DNA of 64,000 nt. It comes from Closterium sp. NIES-65 (lineage: Eukaryota > Streptophyta > Zygnematophyceae > Desmidiales > Closteriaceae). Below are positions 55,503 to 64,000 of the stretch, piece after piece (positions within the stretch are counted from its first letter, which is position 1; each line of letters opens with the position of its first letter). Below the pieces are notes generated by a model. That model did no database searches and was not told where the DNA came from. It saw nothing but the letters and a program-made list of their open reading frames with translations. The stretch spans positions 496,001 through 560,000 of the forward strand of contig CANXME010002107.1 in assembly GCA_948144175.1 (NCBI GenBank), given 5' to 3'. The position numbers and the translations under genes were made by a program.

Positions 55503-57369
55503 AGACCCGAAGAAAATTGCGACGATTCAAGCATGGCACGCGCCGACAAACTTGACCGAGTTCCAGAGTTTTTTGGGGTTCGTCAACTACGTGTTTGTCC
55601 CCGACATGGCGAAGCTGACTGCCCCGCTGACAGACCTGCTGAGGAAGGGGGTTGAGTACACGTGGGGGGAGAAAGAGCAAGCTGCCTTCTCGGCCCTCAA
55701 AAACATTTTGTGCTCACAGCCCGTGCTTCACATCGCAGACCCACACCGTCCATTCGAGCTCGTCACTAACGCAAGTGACATCGCTGTGGGAGCAGTACTG
55801 TTGCAGGATTTTGGGAACAGCCTCCAGCCAATCGCGTATGAGTCCCACAAGCTGCACCCGCCCGAATGCAGCTACCCGATACACGACCGCGAAACGTTGG
55901 CGATCGTGCACGCGTTCAAGGTTTGGCGGTGTTACCTGACTGGCGCCGACGTGACAGTACGGACAGACCACCGATCACTACAGTACTTACGCGCCCAACC
56001 GAATCTCAATCCACGACAGATTCGCTGGTTGGACTACCTCGAGTCCAACTTCCACTACACGGTTACGTACAAGAAAGGCACATCCAACATCGCCGACGCA
56101 CTCACCCGCCCTACCGCCCAACTCCACGCCATCCTACTCGCCCAGACCAACCCGCTTTTAACAGGCCTATTCACCCACGGATACCGCACCGACCCATTTT
56201 TCACGACTGGAAACTCACAGCAACTGGCAGAAGCTAAAGGAGTTCATTACGTAAAAACAGGCACCAACCGCATCTGGGTACCCGCGTACTCACTACTGAG
56301 GGAGCTGCTACTGCAGGAGGCACACGACAAAATTACCTCGGGACCTTTTGGGGTAGAAAAAACGCGATAGCAACTGCATCGGTATTACTACTGGCCGGAG
56401 CTGTTGACCGACGTGCAGCAGCATGTGGGCTCGTGCCCCACGTGTCAGGTGATGAAGAGCTCGAGGAAGCGGAAGGCGGGTCAACTGCAGCCGATACCCC
56501 CCCCCGAGCGCGCCTAGAAGCAGGTTACCATGGACTTCGTCACAGGGTTACCTTCGAACCCTGGGGGTAACGACGCGGTGATGGTCGTCGTTGACAGGTT
56601 GACGAAGATGGCACACTTCGCTGCGTGCAAAAAGTCGATCTCAGCCGAGGAGACCGCTCGCATGTTCATCGCAGCCGTTGTTCGCCTGCACGGGATACCA
56701 GCAGCGATTATCAGCGACAGGGACACAAAGTTCACCAGCAACTTCTGGAAAAACCTCTGGGAGCAGTTCGGGACCAGGCTACAGTTCAGTTCGTTGTACC
56801 ACCCCGAGACCGACGGTCAAACAAAGCGGACGAATCAGACGATGGAGCAGTTGATTCGTGCCACGTGCGACGACCCGACCACTTGGGAGCAGCAGCTGCC
56901 GCTGATCGAATTCGCGTACAACAACGCCACGTCAGCAACGACGCAACAGTCCCCCTTCTACCTGAACTACGGGAAAAACCCTACAGTGCCCATGACGCCG
57001 AGTCCGGACAACCCAACACCACGTGCACAACAATTCGCCGAAATACGGTAAGCTACCCGCACCAGAGCCGCAGAAGCAATTAAAAAAGCAAACGTCATCG
57101 CTAAGCGCAACGCTGACCGCCACCGCCGCCCAGTCACATAACAGTCAGGGGATTACATACTGCTCGATACGCAGAATCTGCGACTGCCCGACGTACCGAA
57201 ACTTCGACCGCGCTACTGTGGCCCATTCCAAATCATCCACATGATCACGCCAGTAACCGCGCACCTACTGTTACCGACCGATTGGTACATCAGCCCTTCG
57301 TTCCACGTCAGCTTGCTTCGCCCCTACATCCCAACCACAAGCCAACTGCCTCTCCACCGTGTGAAAATA
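55503..57369 (+). pseudogene. Gypsy-2 RT end, RNase H, integrase (decayed)
   Basis: Continues RT in frame after TRIM-2. A few codons are missing in FLGFVNYVFVPD. RNase H (TNASDIAVGAVLL, TDHRSLQYL) and the integrase zinc site (CPTCQVMKSS) follow. Stops occur at about 56368 (TAG), 56515 (TAG, expected W) and 57049 (TAA). The integrase triad has D (MDFVTG), D (ISDRD) and then K (TDGQTKR, 56824-56826) exactly 35 residues on, where E is required. The C-terminal SH3-like part runs to 57369, where copia-3 is inserted. No chromodomain is seen before that point. Confidence 0.9.
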
Positions 57370-57696
57370 TGAAACAGGAATGAGAATGACTAAGTCTGAA
57401 AGAAGTACAAATAGCAAACCCTAAGTGGGTTGTACCCCCTATGGGATACCCCGCTGTAGCCTACACAAACAGGTAAGCTATATGTTCTGACACACCCCCA
57501 TAGGCAAAGTGGGGGAGAACAAGGGGTCACAAGACCAGTCAAGCAAAGCAAAGCAAGCTCGGGGTGGATCACAAAGTCACCACACAGTCCGAGCACAAGA
57601 GCAAGGCCAAAGGCCAGTTCACATGCAAGAGTACAGACATATATATAAAGCAAGACAAGCAAGAGCAGGTATATATATGTCACAGTACAAGGAAAG

Positions 57697-60600
57697 TCAA
57701 GAAGAGAGCAAGTGAGGCAAGACAGGCACAAGACCCAGCTGGGTACAAAAGCGCTGATGGTCACAAGGCGCAAGTGCCTTGGTGAACACATCGGCAGTGT
57801 TGGCCTCAGAGGCCACGTACGCAAGTCGCAACTGACCACGCTGCTGCAGCTCACGAGCAAGAAAGTAGCGGAGAGCAATGTGCTTCGTTCTGTGCTCCAA
57901 GCGCTGCTCTCGACACAAGGCCAGCATGGCCTTGTTGTCTACGTACAGCACTGGAGGAGAACGAGGCGGCTCTCCAAAGTCAGTCAGCAGGTAGGTGAGC
58001 CAGCGAAGCTCCTGTGCAGCCATGGCTCCGGCGTAGATCTCAGCCTCACAACTGGAGCCGAGAACCGAAGACGAGCGAGTAGACCGCCACGAGACAGAGC
58101 CGGAACCAAGGCTGAAGGTGTAACCCTGCGACGACCGCTGCGTAGCCTGGTCGTCAGCCCAAGAAGCGTCCGCGTGGCCTGTAAGGACCACTGGACTCCG
58201 CCCTCCAAGCACTAGCCCCATGCCCGACGTACTGCACAGGTAGCGCAACACCCTCTTCGCTGCAGCCATGTGCTCTGGTCGGTGTCTACCAGGAGCAACA
58301 TAGCGTGCAAGAATGCTCAGAGGGTATGCAAGGTCAGGTCGTGTGCAGGTCATCAGGTACATGAGGCAGCCAACAAGCTCCGCATACGGACCACTCGACT
58401 CTACGGACTCATCCGAAGGCAGAGCTGAGAGTGAGTGGCGAGTAGGCAGAGGAGTGGCCTGAGGCGAGGAGTACGTGAAGCCGAAGCGCTGAAGGACCTG
58501 CTGCACCATGTGTGACTGAGTCAAGGTAATGGTGCGGCGTGCTCTGTCCCGAGTGATCTGCAAGCCAAGGTAGCTGCGCAGTTCACCCAGGTCTGTGCAC
58601 GTATGTCTCTTCAGCAGCTCGGACTTCACGTAGGCGAGTCCAGCAGTGTCCGCTGTGGCAAAGACCAAGTCGTCGACGTACACGAGGATGTAGAACGGCG
58701 GCAGAGAAGTGTCGGTGCGCAGAAACAGCGACGGGTCAGCAGTAGAAGGAGCAAACCCAAGAGCCGCAAGCGTAGTCCTCAGTGTGTCGTGCCACTCACG
58801 CGGTGCCTGGCGGAGACCGTAGACTGGCCGTCGGAGGCTCCACTGGGTGCCAGGAGGGAAAGTCCCAGTGAAGCCAGGCGGACGGCGCAGCCAGATCTCC
58901 TCGTGCAGGCTACCCTGCAGGAACGCAGTGCTGAAGTCGAGAGAGTGAAGCTCGTAGTCGCGCTGAGCGGCTATGTGCAGCAGCACCCGAAGAGTAGTCA
59001 TCTTCGGGGTGGGAGAGAAGGTCTGAAAGTAGTCAACTCCCTGCCGCTGACTGAAGCCACGAGCAACGTACCGCGCCTTGAAGACAGGTGGAGAGCCCGG
59101 CGGCCGCTTCACCCGGAAGATCCACATGCCACTGACGATGTTCGCCCCAGGAGGGGGAACCTCGTCAACGTAGGTGCCTGTGGACTTCCAGGAAGCCATC
59201 TCTGCATCCATAGCTGCCTGCCACTGAGAGGAGTAGGGACCCTCTACGGCCTCCGCGTAAGAACGCGGAGTCGGGATGTCTAGTGCATCCGGGTCTCCCT
59301 CAGGGGCAAGCAGTACAGACGCGAGATGAGGTGAAGCAGCCGCTAGACACTGTAACTCCTCCTGCCTGTCCTCTAGGACGTCCGTGCCAAGAGCACACTC
59401 ACCCCCGACGGACGGAGGACAGACAGACGCAGACTCAGCAACAAGACTAGCAGCGTAGTCTAGACGACAGCGAGCAGCAAAGTCGACGAGCTCAGCGACA
59501 AGAGCAGACGCAGCAGTGGACTCAAAAGAGGGGTCAGTGACAACAGTAGCAAGTAGACGTGTGACAGTAGGACTGGCAGCACGAAGAGAGTCCGACTCAG
59601 GGTCGGCAAGCGCAGGAAGAGAGGACTCAGGAGGAGAAGGCAAAGGGGCACGCAGAGGAGCAGTGGACGGACGCAGAGACATCCGGTGCGTGCCAGGGAC
59701 AGGAGGAGGACGCTGACGCGAACCGCGACCACTAGCGCGAGCAGCACGAACAGGCGACGCGGGACGAGACGCAGGCTCACGACGCTCAGCAAGACCTCCA
59801 GTAGGACCAGTGTAAGGAGAGGGAGCAGGCAGTGGAGAGGAAGGCTCTAGCAGGGACTGCGACTGGACAGGCTGTGGACACTCTACTGGAGGAGAAAGAC
59901 CAAGAACCTGCTGCAGGAGCGGAACGAAGTACGGCCGAGGCCGCGCGGCAGCTCCAGACTCAGCAGGGACAGCACCAGCACCCTCAGCGTCAGCACCAGC
60001 GCCACCCACACCTCCAGCGGCAGGACCTCCAGCAGCACCAGCAGTAGAACCACCGCCAGGACCGGCAGCAGTAGTCTCAGCACCAACACCCTCAGCAGCT
60101 CCGGGACTAGCAGCACCAGCACCCTCGACGGGCGAAGAAGCACCAACTCCAGCTCCAGCAGCACCCCCAGAGTCAGCAGCACGCCTCCAGCGGCGAGCGA
60201 ACCACTCGCGCAGCTCCAGTGGAGAGAGGGGCTCCCGGCGAGGCGCAACAGGTGAGACCCCAGGCTCAGTAGCTCCAGACGCCGCACCCCCAGGCCCAGT
60301 AGCTCCAGACGCCGCACCCCCAGGCTCAGCAGCTCCCAGCTCAGCACCCCCAGACCCAGCACCTCCAGGCACAGCACCCCTCGACTCAGCACCCCCAGGC
60401 TCCGCACTCTCCGCAGCAGCACCCCCAGGCCCAGCACCCTCAGGCTCAGCTCCCCCGCGCACAGCACCCCCAGAGTCAGCACCCCCAGGCTCAGCACCCG
60501 CAGCAGCACCAGAGTCACCAGTAACCTCGACAGGGTCAGCGGCGTCTACCTGGGACACACCTGAGGGAGCAGGAACCTGAGGGGGGAGGGGGTCTACCGG

Positions 60601-63600
60601 GGGGGGAAGCGGTACCAGGAAGTCCGGGGGAGGGGGGGGGGAGGGAGTACGGTAGGGGAAGAGACGGTAGAAGGGGACGGACTCGTCGAACGTGACGTCC
60701 TGGGAGGACAGAACACGACGAGAGGAGGGGTGGTAAAACTGCCACCCAGGGGCGTCAGTGGGGAAGCCAAGGAAGACACAGGGAGCAGCACGAGGGGACA
60801 GCTTGTCCGCAGACAAGTCGCGGACAAACGCCCGAGATCCCCAGACACGGAACGCAGACGCATCGCCAACCTTCCCTGTCCACAGCAAGGCTGGGGACAT
60901 CGCAGGCCTAGAGACCCGGGGGTGAAGGTTGAGCTGATGCGCCGCGTACCTCACAGCGAAAGGCCACAGAAAATGGGGGGCAGCCGCATGCATCATGGAC
61001 GTACGAGCGACATCCATGACCATGCCAATGCGGCGCTCAGCAATCCCATTTTGCTGTGGTGAGTCCGGAAGCGTGAAGGTCTGGCGGATCCCCCGTGCAC
61101 GACAGTAGTCTCGTAGAAGGCGAGAGGAGAACTCTCCACCTCTGTCTGAGTGCAGACGCAGAACAGGAAAGTCCGAGCCGAAGCTCTGCCTGAGCTGGAG
61201 ACGAGCCTCGCGGATCCAGTCGATCAGCACCTCAGTGACCGCACCCTTGCTGCGCAAGGGGAGGACTGTAGTGTAACGTGAGTAGTCGTCAACCACCAAC
61301 AGGAAGTAGCGCTCGTGACCCTGTCCACGGACGGGGGCTGGGCCCCACACATCCATGTGAAGCGTCTGCAGGGGAGCCGCTGTCGGGGGGAAGTGGGAGG
61401 AGTGAGGAGCAGCCCGGAGGCGACCCTCGACACAGGGGACACAGGAAGGTCCTGGCCCGGAGGGGAGAGGAGGGAGAGACTGGGGAAGACCAGAGACAAG
61501 GACACGGGAAGCCATGCTCCGAAGACGGGGCAGGGAGGGGTGGCCAAGACGGTGGTGCCACAGGAGAGTCTCGTGAGACAGGAGACGGCAAGAACAGGGG
61601 GCAGACTCAGGACCTGACCGGGACGCTGCAGCAAGCTCCTGACCTGACGCAGCTACCTGACCGGACACAGGGACAGGAGGAGGCGAGGTGGTCAGGGTGT
61701 AGAGGCTCGACCCCGGCCGACGCGAGAACGTGGCCAGGTGCCGGCCTGTGCGTGCGTCCGTGCAGTGGGTCACCCGCTGACTCGCAGGAGTGAACTGGTG
61801 AACCCCCGCATCCTGTAGGGCCGCACCACTCACCAAGTTCGTCGAGAACGAGGGAAGGTACAGACCAGACAGGGCGCCCGAAGGGGCAGCCGGACACGGG
61901 AGGACAGTGGAGAAGTGAGACATGACAGGACCCCCAGAGGGGTCCGCCAGGGAGACCGCAACCGGCCGGCCAAGAGGCGTAAGGGTAGTGCGGTCTCGAA
62001 AGAAGGAGCGAGAAGCTCCGGAGTCAAGTGTGAAAGTGAGGGAGGACGAGGGCGACTCAGTACCTGAAAGCGCAGTCTCACCAGTACCTGAGAGCGCAGA
62101 CGCACTGGCACCTAGAGCAGCAGCCTCACAAGCACCTAGCGCAGCAGTACCAATGCCCGGATCGGGCTGGAAACACCGGTAACCCTCATTCTCATCACTA
62201 ATAGTCACAGCATACATAGCAGCAAGGATAGCATCAAAATCAAGATCAAAGATCGCAACACCAGCCCTAAGGAGCTCATCCCAGCGAGGGATCTCACTGG
62301 CCCCGGGGAACTGCTGACGCCAGGCGTCCGTCAGGCGGCCAAAGCAGCGCGAGGTGGCGTGGGCACCCCCACACTGCTCACCCGCGCGGTCGCCGGAACG
62401 AAGAACGTAGGTGCAGGGACCAGTACCCCCACCCCTCTGGCGCCCAGCGTACCACTCACGAAGCTGCTGGGGCGGAGGGATGTCACGCGAGCGCTGCTGC
62501 TGCTGCCGCTGCGAGCGCTGGCCACCACCGCCGCCACTACGCTGCTGGGTGCCACCCCGGCCGGCTCCGCCCCCTCCACCACCTCCTGCTCCTCCGCCGC
62601 CGCCTCCACCGCCTCCACCGCCTCCACCGCCTCCACCTCCCCCGCCCCCACCTCCGCCGCTGCCACCTCCACCACCGCCGCCACCACCACCACCGTCTCC
62701 GCCGCTGCTGCCACCACCACCACCACCACCACCACTACTCCCGCCGCCACCCCCACTCCCACCGCTGCCACCTCCGCCACCTCCACCGCTCCCTCCAGCT
62801 CCACTCGCGCCCCTGCTTCCCCTGTTCCTGCTGGAGCGACGTCTCCCACTAGGGGCAGACGCCGCGCCGACCGACTCAAGACCAAGCAGGTCGGCAGCGG
62901 CAGCCGAGGCAACAGAGGGCAGCAAGGGTGAAGGAGAGCACCCCTCAAAGATGGGGGTGCGAGGGTCACCACGAGAAGCCCCTACAGCAACTATGCTCTT
63001 CTCAGCTGAGAGGAGGGCCTTCTCGAGGAGGTCGACGGTGAGAGTGGTGGGACAGACAGCTAGGAAGTGGTCCCTGACTGCACGAAGGGAGTCAGGGAGG
63101 CGCGCGACTACGTAGTAGAGAGTGATGTACATGGGGGGGGGGTTCTTAGCGCAGAACTCAGCAGGAAGGGCGGCGCGGTAGCGAGTGTCACTAGTGCGGA
63201 GGTGCGTAATGAGGTCAGCGACAGTGGGAAAGGCAGAGAGGTCAGGAAAGAGGTAGGGAAGCATGAGACGAGTCAGTGCAGCAGTGGCAGGAGAGGAGTA
63301 GCGCGCAACTACAGCGTCGTACAAGGTCTGAGCACTCTTGTACTGACTAAAGTGCGCGCGCTCAGAGGTAGGGAGGTGGCGACGCACAGCAAGACGTGCA
63401 GCAGCATCGCGGGTGGCCCACTGAGAGCGGACAGTGGGATCAGCATCAGCAGTAGGAGCAGGAGAGGCGCCAGAGGTGAGGTCAAAGAGAGAAAGGCCGT
63501 CAGCTCTGTCGCACTGTAAGAACAGTTGCAGGTCATCTAGCCAGACCTCGAAATCAATGGCACGACCCTCAGCGTCAAAGGCTAGGACACTAGGGGTGGC

Positions 63601-63603
63601 CAT
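57697..63603 (-). CDS. Copia-3 Gag-Pol polyprotein (1968 residues, open)
   Basis: ATG 63603 (MATPSVLAFD) to stop 57697. Same domain order as copia-2: Gag, Gly-rich run, Cys-His cluster (CTYV…CGGAHATSRC), protease LDSGASRSFF, HHRLGHP, integrase (LHMDVWG, LHSDRGGEFS, NGIAERR), GGAEP/GGA-type repeat linker, RT with YVDD (minus strand near 58670), RNase H with CEAEIY. All catalytic residues I can check are present. The Gag-to-integrase half is clearly diverged from copia-1 and -2, but RT-RNase H is almost identical to copia-1. It is the most likely functional element of the window, provided its 5' end is intact. Confidence 0.95.
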   Translation of the reverse strand: MATPSVLAFDAEGRAIDFEVWLDDLQLFLQCDRADGLSLFDLTSGASPAPTADADPTVRSQWATRDAAARLAVRRHLPTSERAHFSQYKSAQTLYDAVVARYSSPATAALTRLMLPYLFPDLSAFPTVADLITHLRTSDTRYRAALPAEFCAKNPPPMYITLYYVVARLPDSLRAVRDHFLAVCPTTLTVDLLEKALLSAEKSIVAVGASRGDPRTPIFEGCSPSPLLPSVASAAAADLLGLESVGAASAPSGRRRSSRNRGSRGASGAGGSGGGGGGGSGGSGGGGGSSGGGGGGGGSSGGDGGGGGGGGGGGSGGGGGGGGGGGGGGGGGGGGGGGAGGGGGGGAGRGGTQQRSGGGGGQRSQRQQQQRSRDIPPPQQLREWYAGRQRGGGTGPCTYVLRSGDRAGEQCGGAHATSRCFGRLTDAWRQQFPGASEIPRWDELLRAGVAIFDLDFDAILAAMYAVTISDENEGYRCFQPDPGIGTAALGACEAAALGASASALSGTGETALSGTESPSSSLTFTLDSGASRSFFRDRTTLTPLGRPVAVSLADPSGGPVMSHFSTVLPCPAAPSGALSGLYLPSFSTNLVSGAALQDAGVHQFTPASQRVTHCTDARTGRHLATFSRRPGSSLYTLTTSPPPVPVSGQVAASGQELAAASRSGPESAPCSCRLLSHETLLWHHRLGHPSLPRLRSMASRVLVSGLPQSLPPLPSGPGPSCVPCVEGRLRAAPHSSHFPPTAAPLQTLHMDVWGPAPVRGQGHERYFLLVVDDYSRYTTVLPLRSKGAVTEVLIDWIREARLQLRQSFGSDFPVLRLHSDRGGEFSSRLLRDYCRARGIRQTFTLPDSPQQNGIAERRIGMVMDVARTSMMHAAAPHFLWPFAVRYAAHQLNLHPRVSRPAMSPALLWTGKVGDASAFRVWGSRAFVRDLSADKLSPRAAPCVFLGFPTDAPGWQFYHPSSRRVLSSQDVTFDESVPFYRLFPYRTPSPPPPPDFLVPLPPPVDPLPPQVPAPSGVSQVDAADPVEVTGDSGAAAGAEPGGADSGGAVRGGAEPEGAGPGGAAAESAEPGGAESRGAVPGGAGSGGAELGAAEPGGAASGATGPGGAASGATEPGVSPVAPRREPLSPLELREWFARRWRRAADSGGAAGAGVGASSPVEGAGAASPGAAEGVGAETTAAGPGGGSTAGAAGGPAAGGVGGAGADAEGAGAVPAESGAAARPRPYFVPLLQQVLGLSPPVECPQPVQSQSLLEPSSPLPAPSPYTGPTGGLAERREPASRPASPVRAARASGRGSRQRPPPVPGTHRMSLRPSTAPLRAPLPSPPESSLPALADPESDSLRAASPTVTRLLATVVTDPSFESTAASALVAELVDFAARCRLDYAASLVAESASVCPPSVGGECALGTDVLEDRQEELQCLAAASPHLASVLLAPEGDPDALDIPTPRSYAEAVEGPYSSQWQAAMDAEMASWKSTGTYVDEVPPPGANIVSGMWIFRVKRPPGSPPVFKARYVARGFSQRQGVDYFQTFSPTPKMTTLRVLLHIAAQRDYELHSLDFSTAFLQGSLHEEIWLRRPPGFTGTFPPGTQWSLRRPVYGLRQAPREWHDTLRTTLAALGFAPSTADPSLFLRTDTSLPPFYILVYVDDLVFATADTAGLAYVKSELLKRHTCTDLGELRSYLGLQITRDRARRTITLTQSHMVQQVLQRFGFTYSSPQATPLPTRHSLSALPSDESVESSGPYAELVGCLMYLMTCTRPDLAYPLSILARYVAPGRHRPEHMAAAKRVLRYLCSTSGMGLVLGGRSPVVLTGHADASWADDQATQRSSQGYTFSLGSGSVSWRSTRSSSVLGSSCEAEIYAGAMAAQELRWLTYLLTDFGEPPRSPPVLYVDNKAMLALCREQRLEHRTKHIALRYFLARELQQRGQLRLAYVASEANTADVFTKALAPCDHQRFCTQLGLVPVLPHLLSS

Positions 63604-63689
63604 GGCGACGACAGCGAAGCAGTGCAAGCAGTAGGGGAAGAGCAAGCAGTGACAGTGGGACTGTGCTCACCGGGCGGGGCAGATCGTGT

Positions 63690-64000
63690 AGCTCGACAGA
63701 CAGGCAGCACGGCGACCGGGCGGCTCGGGTGCACAGCGGCTCAGCTCCCGGGCGGCTCGGCAGCAGGGCGGCTCGGGTGCAGGGCGGCTCGGCTCCCGGG
63801 CGGCTCGGCGACAGGGCGGCTCGGGTGCAGGGCGGCTCGGCTCCCGGGCGGCTCGGCGGCTGAAGGGCGGCTCGGCTGCTGCAGGGCGGCTCGGCTGCTG
63901 TGTCGTGGCGGGGCCGGGACAGGAGACGGCAGGGCCGTCAGGGTGCAGCGGCGGGGCCGGGACAGAGGACGGCGGGGCCGTCAGGGTGCAGCAGCGGGGC
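63690..64000 (-). repeat. GC-rich leader minisatellite of copia-3
   Basis: Units around CGGCTCGGGTGCAGGG and CGGCTCCCGGG (plus strand) repeat to about 63895, then a roughly 60-bp unit (GGCGGGGCCGGGACAG…GCCGTCAGGGTGCAGC) in two copies to the window end. Equivalent in position to the copia-1 and copia-2 leader repeats. Confidence 0.8.

Larger units (their letters stand above)
57370..64000 (-). mobile_element. Copia-3: Ty1/copia retrotransposon, minus strand, runs off the right edge
   Basis: Its 3' LTR is at 57370-57492 (minus-strand TGTCAGAACATATAGC to CTGTTTCA, related to the copia-2 LTR). The left flank AAATA (57365-57369) is the expected target copy; the partner is outside the window. PPT CTATGGGGGTG is next to the LTR. 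One open polyprotein and a GC-rich leader repeat (63700-64000). The 5' LTR is not in the window. Confidence 0.95.

Overview
The window is nuclear DNA of a eukaryote in the plant lineage. The evidence is a WRKY transcription factor with the land-plant 'PR' intron position, spliced genes with GT-AG introns, proteins rich in homopolymer runs, and Ty1/copia and chromodomain Ty3/gypsy LTR retrotransposons primed by tRNA-iMet-like sites. GC-rich coding DNA, short introns and very long Ser/Gln/Gly/Ala tracts suggest a streptophyte green alga (for example a zygnematophyte) rather than a flowering plant. That last step is inference of low confidence.

The left part (1 to about 26.6 kb) is gene-bearing. 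It holds a WRKY gene (268-3039, minus; the zinc-finger half lies beyond the left edge), a small hypothetical gene (5760-6470, plus), and a NiCoT-family Ni2+/Co2+ transporter gene in at least six exons (7389-13119, plus). These are followed by a large single-exon membrane-anchored glycosyltransferase-like gene (14597-18364, minus) and a 2.3-kaa coiled-coil, Ser/Pro-rich gene in three exons (19318-26608, minus). In three unrelated genes here (WRKY, NiCoT, glycosyltransferase) exons or exon ends are repeated in tandem, often with splice sites and phase kept, and some copies differ mainly at synonymous sites. In the NiCoT region many repeat junctions carry an 18-bp palindrome of the form TTTTGAG-NNNN-CTCAAAA. 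One such palindrome is amplified into an 11-copy array with a 59-bp period.

The right part (about 28.3 to 64 kb) is one nest of LTR retrotransposons. The outermost and most decayed element is gypsy-2. It was hit by gypsy-1 in gag (target-site duplication, TSD, ACATA), by the non-autonomous TRIM-2 in reverse transcriptase (TSD GAAAT), and by copia-3 on the minus strand after integrase. Gypsy-1 itself carries TRIM-1 in its 5' LTR (TSD TCGTT), a solo LTR just after the gag start codon (TSD GGGTT), copia-1 in gag (TSD TTCCG) and copia-2 between integrase and chromodomain (TSD CTTTT). All six complete insertions have matching 5-bp TSDs, so the order of events can be read directly. Copia-1, -2 and -3 belong to one family with Gly-rich Gag, PGG-repeat linkers and GC-rich leader minisatellites. 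Copia-1 looks like a recombinant of a copia-2-like 5' half and a copia-3-like 3' half. TRIM-2 shares a CCGA-loop leader hairpin and the 3' UTR with these elements, which fits mobilisation by their proteins.
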